From assembly GCA_029962745.1 (NCBI GenBank), contig CM057154.1, positions 28,741,763 through 28,805,762 on the forward strand: a stretch of DNA of 64,000 nucleotides, given 5' to 3'. This stretch comes from Echinometra lucunter (lineage: Eukaryota; Echinodermata; Echinoidea; Camarodonta; Echinometridae). The notes below the pieces were generated by a model that was not told the DNA's origin, made no database searches, and saw only the letters and a program-made list of their open reading frames with translations. Both the position numbers and the translations under genes were made by a program. Each line of letters opens with the position of its first letter. Position 1 is the stretch's first letter. Of this stretch, positions 1 through 13,651 are shown piece after piece.

Positions 1-500
1 GCTAAAAGCACAAAGACAAGCGAAGTACTATTGACATGTTTGATGTGCGTATAGGAAGGGGTGTATCTGACAGTCTTCCACTTTTACGTAACGGAGTGGA
101 TCTGCTTCCATGCACTGTCAACTGACTGACGTCATAAATGAAATTGTATCCTTTTTCATCTATTTCTTACTCTGTCCTAACTATTCTAAACTGTTACGTT
201 ATTCTAGCTGGTCTCTCAACTACTAATTTTCATCCAAGTCAGTTTGTTATCATAAAGTATGTCTTATCATCTTCGAAGCTACAGACGTATGTTTTGATCA
301 CCAGAACATCGAAGTGTACTCGTACAGAATACGTCCTTCTTACAAAGTCCCATCAGAATAGCCCTCCATTTCACTTTGTCTTTATTTCTGTGCGACATAT
401 AATTGTGGAAATGTGTGCGTGAGGGTATGTGGGTGCGCATGCCTCTGGATCCCTCTTTACATCCACGCTTTTGCCTTTCACTCTCCCTCCCACTCTGTCT

Positions 501-577
<77 letters not shown>

Positions 578-719
578 TCCTCTGACATTTGCTCAGGCTA
601 CATCACTTTTCTCTCCATCATGTCTGTGTTTCAATTACTTTATTTCTGTTTCAATTTATCTCTCTCCCGAACCCCCCCCCCTCCCCCACTATGTTCTTGG
701 GGGTTTTCCCTACTACGCC

Positions 720-767
<48 letters not shown>

Positions 768-2322
768 CACACTGATTACCTCTACTTTCTTGCCCTAATC
801 TCCTGTGTTAGTGTACTGTTTTCTCCAACAATTATCTGTCGATCCTTTCTTTCTCTCACAAACTTTCGCTCTCACAAACTTTCTCTTTCGCTTTCTCTCT
901 CGGTGTCACAAAATCTAAAACAATCTCTGTCATCCTCTCTCATTCTATGTCCCTTTCTCATCGACTCCTGTCTCACCTGATCCCTAGGTCCTTCCCATAC
1001 CTATACACTCATTTCAGGATGACAGAGCCCACCAGACTTCTTGGAGCTAGTACAGTGACGATGAGTAATCGTTAAAGTTCGTCTCCCTCATCCTGCATGA
1101 CCAAGCACGCACTCACACACCCACAGACCCACACCCACACAAACACACACCTGCAGGCACGCACTAGCCCTCGCACAGAGAAAACAATGGCCTCAAGAAC
1201 ATCGGTCTCCTGCAGTCATATCAAACCCTTGTTCCAAGAAATAATACCCCCACGCAGTCATGGCACAACCTTGTATAATATAATTCACAGATTGATATTG
1301 GTAATCATATTGATTTGATTAATGCGTGGTTATTTTGAGTAGGAATGGAGGGGAGCGAAGGGGAGAGGCATGGAACAAAGAAAGCAGTGGCTTCTTAATC
1401 TTAGTCTCCTGTCATTTTTTCTGTTTTCAAAGAAAACGATGTATCACGGATCATAACACAACCCTGTTAACTGATAGCTTGATATGAATGATTATATCAA
1501 TTTGATAAAAGCATGGTTACATTACGGGAGAGAATGACTAGGAGGAGATGAGTGAGGTGACGAGGGGAGATTAGGAGGGATGGAACAAAGAAAATAATGG
1601 CTGTAACATGTCTAACACCCTTCAGTCTGGTGCAACCACCTCAAACTCTTTTCCCAGAAATGATACGGCACAGAGCCATAGACATCCTTGTGATTAAAAA
1701 TTACATGCATGGATTTAATTAAAGCTTGAATTTTTGGTAAAAGGGAGGGGGTGGGGAGGGTAGGAGTAAGAGAAGGGAAATAAGGGGCTTGTGCAAAATA
1801 CTTAGTAAGCTATCGTTAACATCTTGTCACAGGTGGGTTGCTTTGGACGAGCACTCGGTTACAGGAAAAATTCTTTCGAAACCTGCGCATATAAAGCCTA
1901 CTGGAGGTAGTAAAGGACGGTGGCCCATTGTTGTTGTTATTGTTCTTTGATAATTTGTTTTGTGAAGTAAGTCTTCATTCGATAAACACAGATCAATGTA
2001 AAAGCAGGCTACTGATGAATATGATACCAACAAACTTTTTAGTATCTTTCACAGTGAGAGGGTGAAAAAAGGGAACTCATGTAAATAATGTATAATTCAT
2101 ATGAAGTATCAATTTTCATCATTATTGAACACGACTGAACGAAAGTTTCATGTTATGAGCAATAATTATTGTTATGACAATATTGTCGAAACTTTGCTCG
2201 AGGAAGGTTAGTTTAGTATTAACCAGTGAAATATACGAAAAAAAAACAACAAATGCTTCATCATACCTGTATTGTCCTACTTCAGTTGTTTCGACAATTT
2301 CTTTTTATCTTACTCTATTCAG
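1..2322. other. Upstream intron of the SH2 gene; simple repeats and a degenerate tandem repeat
   Basis: No coding exon is visible. The stretch holds (CT)n then (TA)n at about 510-576, (CT)n at 724-763, a CA-rich patch near 1110-1150 and a three-copy degenerate tandem repeat at 1174-1780. It is taken as intron because the first exon begins with a phase 2 acceptor. Confidence 0.6.
1174..1780. repeat. Three degenerate tandem copies, ~200 bp unit
   Basis: Copies start at about 1174, 1378 and 1587. Each begins near GAACAAAGAAA.(A/C)A.TGGC, continues through a CACAACC or ACATCC-TTGT block, a TTGAT/ATTTGAT segment and a GCATGGTTA-like segment, and ends in a purine-rich GGGAGG block before TGGAACA. 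Divergence is high, so this is an old duplication. Confidence 0.5.
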
Positions 2323-2788
2323 TTCAGACAAGAAATCGAAAGATGACTCTTCGTCGGGCAGTTCTTCCACATCTTCGTCGGATAGGAGATCGAGTAACTC
2401 CGGGCGCGGGCTCATCAAGGGATCCACCCTCGCCCAGAAAACAGCTGCCATCACGAAGACGCTCTCCGGTCTAACCAGTAAGCTTAATCTATCATCTTCA
2501 CATTCATCGTCATCATCGCATGAAAAGACGTCTTCATCGTCGCAGTCAACATCCACGGCGACTGCCGCAGCTGTTGCGGCGATATCGGCTCTCTCGGCAC
2601 CGCCCAACCGACCGCCACCGCTGCCAGACTTGTCGGACGTGGCCAAGGTTCGACCCCAGCCAGTTGGGGAGGAGAGTGAGGCCAAGGACATCGTTGTCGG
2701 TATCAAGAGCAGCGGTTCGATCACGGGAAGCGGTGGACGATCACACAGCAAGCTGGAAAGGAAAGAAAGCTATAAGAATGCCAAACAG
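2323..2788 (+). CDS. SH2-adaptor exon a (first in window)
   Basis: The acceptor is the AG at 2321-2322 after a T-rich tract, and the donor is CAG|GTGAG. The exon enters in phase 2 and leaves in phase 0, giving 155 codons. The product is serine-rich (SSSGSSSTSSSDRRSS), then has a Lys/Thr-rich segment, then RPPPLPDL, a candidate SH3 ligand. A second acceptor 6 nt downstream (AG at 2327-2328) would change the incoming phase, so the exact start depends on the unseen upstream exon. Confidence 0.8.
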
Positions 2789-5700
2789 GTGAGAAAAAGA
2801 ACTTTATTTAGCTCTGTTTGCTTTAGTACTTGCACTCAACTAACAACATAATTATCTCTTGGGCCATGATGGAAGGAGCTAAAAATTGTGAAATGCGAAC
2901 CTCCCAACATGTCCAAATCTCGAAAATATGACTGTACAGCAGTAACTTATCACACTTATTATGTTTAGTGAGGAGCCCGGTGTTGTCACTCTGTAGTGAC
3001 TTCGTGTACGCATGATCGTTCGAAATTTTGCGTAAAAAGGGGTCTTTTTTCATGAGCTTGTATTCGAAAGTGTAAAAAAAAGAGATGTTTTTGAGCTTGT
3101 AGACCTCTACTTGAAATTGAAAAAAGAGTGTGTTTTTTCTGGTCCTTGTTTGCAATTTTCTATTTTTGACTCAGACGTGAATTGAATTTGAAAGGGGTGG
3201 TTTAGTAAAAGTGTACTTGGAATGTGAAAGATAGGGGTGTTTTTAAAGGCCAATTAGTACCCGTTTTGTGTCAAATAGGGGTAAAAATGGCTAAAAATGT
3301 ACTTGAAACACTGCAAAATAGGTGTCAAATTCTGGGTTGCTGAACGATCATGGTTACACCTTTGAATATAGAGTGACAACTCCGGGTCGAGGAGGGGGAG
3401 GGGTGGGGATCAGTTATTGCTCAATACTAGTCCTGTGTGGATGCAGACCACACAATACTGTCACGTTCCTGCAAACATATTTTTCTTCCCTATGGAATAC
3501 TGAGTTGAAAAGAGAACGAGGGCAAGATATTCTTTCAATTTAAGTTGTTGAAGCCAGCATGGGGAAAAAAGCGTATTATGACCACCCCGTACGAAAACAG
3601 TACAATGTTTTTGAGAAGTGGAAAATGAAATATAATATCAGTTTGCCAGCAATGAAGGCATCGAGCTCTGCCCTGCACATAAAAATATGCAAAATCGGCA
3701 AACATATTTTCCTCAAATACCTACTATTTCGCAATATTTTTATGTATCTCGATGATCGTCTTTTCATGCTTTTCCAGTACCTTCTAAGTATAATGACATG
3801 CTTTTTTTTGCAGAGGAACGGGCACCCCTAGCGCTGTAAAGCCCGAGATTTTGTGCTGCTTCGTGAAGATTTTAGAAGCTTATATATTTGACGTAGGTCG
3901 GGATAACCGTGATTAGTCACAACTTAAATGCTTAAAGCCTCCAAGATGTAGACAGCTTGCTACTTCCATACAATCACGTGAGGTACATGGCCAAAAAGGA
4001 TTCAAAAATAGAAAAAAATGCCCCCCGTAACATTTAAAGGTTTATTCAAAATGTTGTATTGAAATTGACTTTACATGCTAATAAAATATTCAAGACAAGA
4101 CATATCCACAAAGGTAAAATATCGCTTATTCATGTTCGGAAAATCCCTAGAAAACTGATACTCCTTGAAAATTTACCAGGATTTTTTTCCAGTGTTGCAT
4201 GTAACGACAGATGTATTTGTGTACTTGTTTTTTTTTTTAATCTCATCGCTATTCTTTGTTCAAGTCTTCGTCTCTGTTTTATTTCTTCCATTGATATTGT
4301 ACACCTAATGATCAATATCTTAACATCATAGTTGCCGTACCTCAAGCAAAATCTAATCTGTCATACCCTATAAACAAAAGAAAAATAGCGTGCAGAAGAA
4401 TCTGTTCGTGCAGCCCCACCCCCTCCACCCCATCCCCTTTCCCTTCTGCCACTGTGACTACAAATAGGATTGCGGGAAATATAATTATGTCCTAGCTTCA
4501 TGTACCAGTACTCACAATGACTGGAAATACTTTTTATCTTTTCCAAATTAGATATATTTAAAGTACCCGTTCTTATACATGCTGGGTTGCTATTTTTAGC
4601 ACTCATTTAGAAGGGAAATCTTTGCTGCTCCCCTTTGCTCGAATTCCCGCGTACTTCGCTGTTAAAACGGAAGCCTAGGAGGGGGCTAACGAAGGGATTT
4701 GAGGGTAGTCAAGGTCGTAAGATAGGAACGGAAGCTGATGATGATCCGGGTCGTGATGATTGGCTTGAGTATGTCACTGCCTGGGACTATGAACTCAGTG
4801 CCTTTACCGGCACCCACGTCTATCCAATGTAGAGCAAGCAGATATCACCACATTTCATTAAAACGTAGAGAACAAATAAAAGTAATAAAAACAGTTACAG
4901 AAGAATAAGAAAGCGATCTCCTTTCATTCTTTCAATCCTCTGTATTCTCATTATGCACGTTTCCCTCCATCTCTACATCCCACATGTATGCATGAAAGCT
5001 GACAGTTTAGTTCCGAAAATTTAGCTTAGAATATTCAAAAGAAAATGTTAAGCACGCTTCCTCTCGGGACAAAAGTCTGTTAATATGCACATCATTTTTC
5101 TTCTTTTTTCTTGTTTGTCTGGGATCGTTCAGACTTGTACCCCTACAAATGCCCTAAGGCCGCAACGAAAGTGCACTTTTTTGTAATGTACATTTATGCT
5201 ATATACATATTGATTTATATTAAAAGTAGATTATATTAGTTATGGCAATGCTTTACTTTGATTTTGTTATTTAGCAAAATCATTTACGTAACCTAAATTA
5301 GAAAGATACACCAACCGCACCGTCAATTTGAAATATTTAGCTATCGAGAATGTCAATGTATTTATGGCCAGCTCTTTCTCATTCGAGTGTCATACTTCGC
5401 GTTAAGTTGAACGCCTCAATGAACATTTGTTTTCACTTTGTTTTCTTTTGTATAACTAATCAAACTGATTTTTATGTGTTTGTGTAAATAATACAACATT
5501 AGGCTAAAGCACTGATTTTTTATGTTTGTGAGTTTGTTTTTGTACAATAATAAATTATCATTTTGGTTGTTGTTTTGTATAATTTATTTATATGGAGTAT
5601 GAATTAATGCATGTGGAGTATGTGTTCATGTGTTTTGTTTTCGTTGTCTTTTTGCATGCACTGTTGTGTTATTTATGATTTCTTAAGTAAGATTCGTTAA

Positions 5701-8700
5701 ATTTTGTATGTAGATTTGTTTTGATCCTTTCTTTGATATTATCTTAACTGCTTATCATCTGAAGAAAAAGGCTATTCTTTCCACAAATCTTACGCTTTCT
5801 GCGAAGAATAGATAGAAAGGCCTAAGCTATAAGTGTATACATTTGGAAATCAATATTCATCTTGCCTGATTACAAGTGTTGAAACAAGATTACGTACAAT
5901 GAAACTTAGTGGGAGAAATAACAAATAAACAAATAAATAAAGGAAAGGAAAGGAACGCATACAAACATCTCTATTCTCCAAGTAAATCATGTCCTCAATT
6001 TTGCGTGCCTCTTGAGCTATACTCAATAAGAAGGGGGGGGGGGTAAAATAATAACTCTTTGACAAAATAAACCCTGATCCCTCTACTTAAAACCTCGATA
6101 CATCAACATTTCATTTTAGGTAAGAAATGTAAGTCAATCGATGGACATTATTTTGTACGCTACCTTTCAAAATTACTTTGTTTGCCTTACGGTTGCAATA
6201 AGGATTTGAGAGACTGAATCATTTGTGAAGTAATTTGGGGCCTAGAAAACTCGTCATGACGATTTGTCATGACAGGCACACTTTGAAAACTTATGCCGGT
6301 TAACCAAAAATTTTCCAAGCCATTAGTCGGCATTCATTATTTCAAAATGACTTGCAGAACTTGAAATAATGCGTTAAGTACATCCTATTTGTATACGTGA
6401 TAAGTGGCTAGTAATAGCGGAAGAACTCCCCCTACTAATGGAATAAATATAGAATACGTTTACCTTTGTCTGGATAGTGCCTCTAGTGAGGTCATTGTAG
6501 ACCAACGATTGAGTCTCATAAGGCTAGGTTATTCACAGTACAGTAGAAGAAAACAGAAAAAGAAAAATTGATCATACACTGCTCTGGATCTAAGGATTTA
6601 TACACCGGTGCTCAGAGGTGACTTCGTAATTTCCCCCACCCGTCCTATACTCTTGTTGAATAGGGAAATAAACTGTTTTCGTTTATTTTACAGGTCATAA
6701 ACACGGTCTAGTAACTATTATTCGTTTCCATGTTTTGTTTAGTTTCTTTTCTGTACCTTGCAGAGTTTTAAGTTTCGCTAAATGTGATCTTGTCAGTTCT
6801 TCAGCAATGCATTTGCTCCGTAATCTTTTTTCTGTACCCTTTAAGAATACTTATTGCTTTTTCATGATTTTAATTCATATCGTTGAGTCATCGTAAGTAT
6901 GGGAAAACACTGTCATATTTAATGCAGAATACTTTATTGTACTGTTTTGTTTTGTTCCGTTGGAAGTATAAATTCTGAAATTTGCATGTTGTATAATCTT
7001 CTACGGATGAGTCAAGGCAAAGCAAAATGGAGTTTTGTTTTACAGTTGATCTTTCGTCAGTGAATAATTACATAATTTTTATTAATGGATTACGAAATCA
7101 GTAAAGATTTCACAAGAAGATGACGTAGCAATGATTCAATACCCAGCTAACATGAGTTGACTCACACTTGATTCCCTCACTTGGCGAACATCAACATTAT
7201 AATTTTGTAAGAGACTTTTGCCAATCTTATATTTTATTTACAACTTTTAACATGTATTTTGTTATCAGGAGAGTGATTTTCATAATCACAGTGGAAATCA
7301 AATAGGGCAGGGTGAGTTGCAGACCTGTACCAAACTCCATTTTCCTTTTTCTTGCTTCGTCCTCAGCAATCGAACCAACAGCCGAACTCCAAAACTCCGC
7401 CCTCTTCGCCACCTCGGAGACGCGCCCTGTCAACGCCGACACGTTCGAGAAAGTTCCCATCAGAGGCCGAGCTTGCCGACGCTATCAAGGCTCACCAGGA
7501 GCGAAGGGAATCGCCACCTTCCAAGACCCGGACGCTGCCGGCCAGGGACAAGCTGTGGATGGAAGACGACTTCGAAGCTGAGGAAGGGTTCTGGGACTAC
7601 GAGGATGCCATGTCCGATGGCTACTGGGTGTCGAACGAAGCGCATCACGACGAATCGTCGTCCGAGGATCTGCAAAATTTGACGACGAGGTCGGCACCGT
7701 CCACGGAGCTCGGTCAGGCCATGCAGGCAATGCAGATGAAAGTCAGAAGGAAGTCCTCAACGGGAGATGCCTATGACAATGTCTTTGAACCCGAGTGCTC
7801 GCCGACTGCGACTAAGCAGCATTTTGTGTTTGGTGGTGGTGACAGCGGCTCTGGATCAGGAACAGAATCCCCCCGATGTGACACATCCTCACCTACGAAA
7901 CAATCTGCCTCACCGGTCAGCAGAAGGCTGCATAGAAGCGAGCTAGAGCAGGCATTTGCGAGGAGGAAACTAACGGGACGGTTCCACAACGATTCCTACG
8001 ACTTCGATAACCATTCCTCAGGAAGTAACTCGCCAACTTGTTTCGACGACCAATGCGCGTCGGGCTACAGACCCGTGCCAGCTGTTCCTATGACTCGCAG
8101 TCTTGACTACTGCGGGTCACCTGACTCTCCTTCCTACATGGACCATGAATACAGGGGATCCGTTTCCACCAGGAAACCCGTACCCCTTCCACGAAATCAG
8201 CGTTGCAGGGAGTCCGCATCAGAGCCATCCCCATTCGATAGCGGGTGTCCTTTGCGACCGGTGCCGTCACCACCGCATCACTTCAACCTGTCCTTCGACT
8301 TTCCTGCACATACTACAGGAGCAAGAGATTCATCTGGTGATGAAACGTATATGAATGTAGCTTTCAAATCAAAAGGAGACAACCATCGCTACGAGAACGT
8401 CGTCCTCGAGGATAGACTGTCGGGATTGCATTCGGTAGGGACTAATTTCTTGTAGTGTATAGAAATCGCTTGGTCATTAGAATTCTATTTCCGTACATTT
8501 AAATGTCAGTATGATATAAATGTGTAATGGAAAAGAGTGATTTTGTTCATGCTGTGTACAAGGTCATTTGAAGGTTATGACTGACTTTAAAAACATACCA
8601 TATCTTATCGTCTGTAGGATTCTGTAAGATTCAAATGCATGGGACTAAATGTTTGTTATACATGTATTAAAAGTATGGGCAATATAAGGAACGATTCCAT

Positions 8701-11700
8701 TTAATCTCGACCCAAATTTCTACCTTTGGTAGCAGTTTTATCAAGAAGCAAATCTAACATCTAATACCTCGACATCGATTTATATGTGTAGATAATCTGT
8801 GAAATCGCTAAATTTATACAAGGAATCCCTGGAAATCTTCCAGAAAACACACGTATAGCGAAGCATAGTCATGCCCTGGCATGGTAACTGTACATTGTCT
8901 TGTCCATTATATATTTTCATTTTGATGAATAAGGCCTTAAAATGAACCTGTTTCAAAATTCACCTTCGCCTGAATTCTCGTGCCTTAATGCACCATGCAG
9001 ACGGCGATGCAAATCGTCACCCTAATCTTGGGTACTTTTCTGAAATTGCCAGCCAGCATGAGTCGTACCTTCTGTAATCTCCTTTGGGATTTGATGAGCT
9101 AATGTCCATAATCACCATCTACTGGATTCTGAAGCTATTTTCAGCTCCAGGACAGCACCACTACACCTTCCCAACCCATGTCTCATCCCTAGCACCATGC
9201 TCAAGCATATCAAAGGCAGACTAATCTCATGTAATTCTTTGAATGATTTAGTGATGAACGTTAGAGTTCGAGTGTCATTGAAAGTCCAGACTCTTTTAAA
9301 GTGGATTTCACCAATACCTCTTAGGTTTCCCTTCAGTAACTTTCATCGCCTTTTACTCCACTAGGTATGAAGACAATTTCTGTTGTTTAAGAATGAAACA
9401 TTTACCTGAGCACGCGAATAAAGTTTAATGATAATAATGCATGTCATGATAATAAGTACCGCTTTGAGAGCGCAATACACCCCCATAAAAACACCTCAAA
9501 TACAAACAAACAAACACACTTAAAAATACGTCTCTCTGCCCTTTAGAACTGATGTTGAAAAAAGTGCACTTAGTTCTTCCCCTACAGGTTATATACATAA
9601 ATATGTACATATTATTAAATTCAGGCATTGTCCTTTAGACATTCAAACATGATGGTGTCATCCAGTTCTTTGATCCGTTGGTGATGATCCAGGTCAAAGT
9701 ACCTACTGAACTTGCCAGCATCTGCCCAGCAGCAGTCCTTGTCCCTTTCAGTTAGCGACTGTTTGTAAACACAATCCATAACCAGTTGCCCAGGTTGGTC
9801 AACCTGAAAGTTTAAGTAAATGTCTTGGGAATCAACACTTTCCGCAACAGCCTACTTGTCACAGTTTCTCCTTGCAGTTAAGCCGTAACGCAATCTCAGG
9901 TAGCAATTGGCAACAATTGGCGCCAATCCAAGAAACGCCTAGTCAGATGTGATCGCCTATTCGCAGGTTTGACGAACAAACCCCATGGTATATGCCAGGC
10001 GATTTAGTCATATATTATGATTTCTTTGGCTCCCTTAAAACTTCTAAAAATCTCCATGCATCATTCAAGGCCGTGTTTATGATTAGTATGATTTAGATGA
10101 ATAGGGTTATAAAGTGCAAATGAATAGGCTGTATGATTTTACTCGATTCTCTAGGAGGAATCGGTAGTCATGTGGTTAATGTCGGAGTGGGAACTGCAGG
10201 GAGTCAACATTTACAAGTGAACATGTACATTTATTTTGCATTATGCATCTTTTGCTTTCAGCATGGTTAGAAAACCACATTCATGTATCCATTTTAGGAA
10301 TGGTCTGAGATGAATATGACTAAATTTCAGTTTTGGGATAGGGATGGGAAAGAGAGAATCACGCTATCTTCGATAGCCGGAAAGAACAGGTGGAAGTCTG
10401 AGGGTATCCATGTTTTCATAAGCTGCCATGTCGGGTTTTCGTGAGCAAATCACTACACTTACACGGCCAACCTATTCCCTGACTCAAAGCTTGGCAAGCG
10501 TTCAGGGCAAACCAGAACAACTCGTTCAAGCCTTCTTTATCATAAAGCATAAACATTTCTAGGCATCAGGCGCGGAGCCAACGCATATACATGCGAGCGT
10601 GTTTAGTGTCATCTTTTTCGTGGAAATTTCATCAGGCAAAACTATAGATACTACAAAACATGCCTAATCAATGTATAGTGATCACAATGAATCAGCTGCT
10701 TCGATGTACAGATAACACAACTCATGATAACGTGTGATCACCTTGCCATCTGAATCTACACTCCTCCTCCCCCCCCCCCCCTTAAAAAAGGAAAGATTCG
10801 TTATCCTCTTTGTAAAATCGGGTAAAGCTGGGATACGAAGTGCTTTAGTTGTAGGGTAAAATCAAACTATGCGTTATTTTTAATACACTGGACATGAACT
10901 TGGACGTAAAATTACCCGCAGTTTGAGAAATCCATAACTACATCAGGCTTGTCCGGTTGGGCCCCTTTTTGGGTGATGAACGATCAGTCATTTCGGTACT
11001 TAGATCATGATTCTTGACTTAAAACTTTATTTTACTGCGAGCAAAGTAAGAAAACGTATTTCCTGTATTGAGATTTGTGCTATGAACATGATGGAAACGT
11101 TTCTGTATAATTATCTCGCCTATCACTTGAACGCACTTAATTAACGAAATTTACATTGTAACATTACTACTCAGACTTATTACACCAGCACCATCAAAAA
11201 TAGAAGTACTGCATCAACATATCACGGTTATGTTCGCCGTGATGTACGTTTTCGTTATGAAATGATTTCACATTACATTACTCTAAACTCTTCATGATGA
11301 ATATTCTAATGATTGAGAAGGGACTGGATGGTTTAAGTGTTACCAGGGCACAGTGGGAGAATGGGTAAGGATACAAAACAGTTATGTTTGAATATGTTTG
11401 TTGTTTATTTGCAGGAACGTCCCCTCAGCAGTAGTGACTCACCACGAATAAGCACAGAGCTGAGACCGGTCCCTGCTCCACGTTTCTACAGTTCTCCCTC
11501 CTCATCCAGTCATTCACTGTCATCACTCGACGGCAACAATCAGTTGGCATCGCCCTGCACTAAGCAGAACTCTCAAGCGACGTGCAGTCCGTCATCGCTA
11601 TCAGGGGCATCCCATTCGCCAACAGGGAGAGGCAGTCCCAATCATCACCACAGGGGACCACAGCTTTCTCCAAAACACGGTTCCCATGGCAACGCATCAT

Positions 11701-13617
11701 CAGTTGCAGCCTCTCCCGTGTCACATTGCAGCCAGGGGGCTGCCATGGAAAAACCTCCGCGGACCAGCGTTGGAGGATGTTCGCAAGACCGAAGTAGCAG
11801 TGGGTCGCACGCCGTGCTCAGTCGGAACTCATCTTCCCATCCCGGTCACTACAATCGAGACAGCACCTCCTCCTCACCAACAAAACCAGAATCGAGGAAG
11901 GATGTCCGCGCCATGAGCAATGGACACGCGTCCAAAGAGATGAGGAACTCCTCCTCCATCTCGCAGTCAGCTAAGGAAGGTTGGCCATCATCGGACAGGA
12001 GCAGTTCACAGCATGTCAAGGAATCCAGGAGCAGTCACCATAGTCCATTGGTGCAGACCAACAGTATCGGAATGGAAGGATGCAGTATGGGCGGAGCGCA
12101 AGGAGGGAATGGAGGAGTAGGAGGAACCACTGGTAATGGTGGTCACTCTAAGATCAGTGTCCATGGTAACAGTCGTGGCATTAGGAGCTCTCCCAGCAAG
12201 GACCAGCCCATTCCTACACATGGTAAGCCTTTCATTTCAATTATTTTGTGTATAGCATAATGATGCGGATTTATAGACGTTATCATGTCTTTATCATAGT
12301 AACGTAGGTGCAGGTTTCTTCATACCATGTCTTTCATACACTTGGCAGTAGGTGATCGTAGACCGTAGGACATAACGAGCCTACTATCACAACGTTAACA
12401 AAATGATACACAAAATGTACTAATTACATAACTTTATTTGATCATCATAGCCATGGAGATTAGTTGAACTGTGGGAAAAGTGAGCAGAATACACAAAGCT
12501 AATGATTTGCATCACACCTAATTTGATGTGATGGGTTTACCCACGTTTAGTAGACCAATCACAAAACGATGAAAAGTGCCATGGTGTACTGGGCGTTACA
12601 GAAACCACAATCATAGGTCATAAGTCCGTCCATGAACTTGAACTGTAATGCCAAGACCCGGGGAGCCCACACGTAAATGTACAATGAAATTTGAAAATTT
12701 CTGATCATGCAGCCCTTGTACAAGAATTAGTGTAGAGCATTCTTTCTATACTATACCATGTTACATATTTATAAAAATAGTCATGATAGTTGCTATTCTA
12801 GAGGGATGGTTTAGTAACATCAAAGCAATTTTTACACATCGAAGTCATTCTTCATGAATTTCTAGCTGAAACATGCACGGCCAGATTATGAGGGAGGTCC
12901 CCTAACGACAAGAATGACTCGTAAGGTCGACAACACAATGGGACTTTCGGGAACCGCAGAGGTCTTCGAAGAATCACATGTTTAAACTTATGACTCTGCG
13001 AAGAACTTGGACCTCCCAAAAACGTCAAGGAATGACTTGATAGATCGAATACTATAAGCAGCAAGGCTGAAGGGGGGGGGGGGGAGTGAGATGATGGTGA
13101 AGTTCTTTGCATAGTCACGTGTGATTCTCGAAGGACAGGAAAGGGGCACGATGAACAGTAGCGTAGTCAGGGATTAGGAAGGGCAGGGTGGCCTCAGAAC
13201 ATTGCTGATCTGAGCTCGCAAGGTTTGCTACCTTTTCAACTTTATCTTCTATCCAATCCATCATTAGAAAGTGACACATCAAATTCAGTATCGTGACCCA
13301 CAGCATTATTTTTCTTCCATGCATTCTGCTTTATGCGTTCTTCATATGACAGATGAGTTCTGAATTTTGCTAACTCTCGGTTTATTATATTCATGATGGA
13401 TTATGCTGTATTCATTGCACAAAACAGATGTGTCGCTATTGCCATGAGTCCAGGGCCGTCACCAGCTTTTTTCTAGGGGGGGTGCTTTTTATGAAAAAAA
13501 CCCACAAAAACACAAAAAACAACGTATTAACTCAATTTCATGCAGTTATATAGCCCGCCTAGATCTTTTTCAAAAGAGCCCTCAAGTATCCCTACCCCCC
13601 CCCCCCCTCCGGTTTTG

Positions 13618-13651
<34 letters not shown>

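Noticed and set aside
403..798. Open frames over CT and TA repeats
   Set aside because: Frames are made of Leu/Ser and Ile/Tyr runs produced by microsatellites.
8435..8455. Seven-codon extension and TAG after exon b as a real C-terminus
   Set aside because: CATTCG|GTAGGG is a usable donor and the next exon continues in phase. A retained-intron isoform is possible but has no support.
11337..11414. ATG at 11337 as a protein start
   Set aside because: A TTTGCAG acceptor at 11414 and phase continuity with the exon ending at 8434 show that this stretch is intron.
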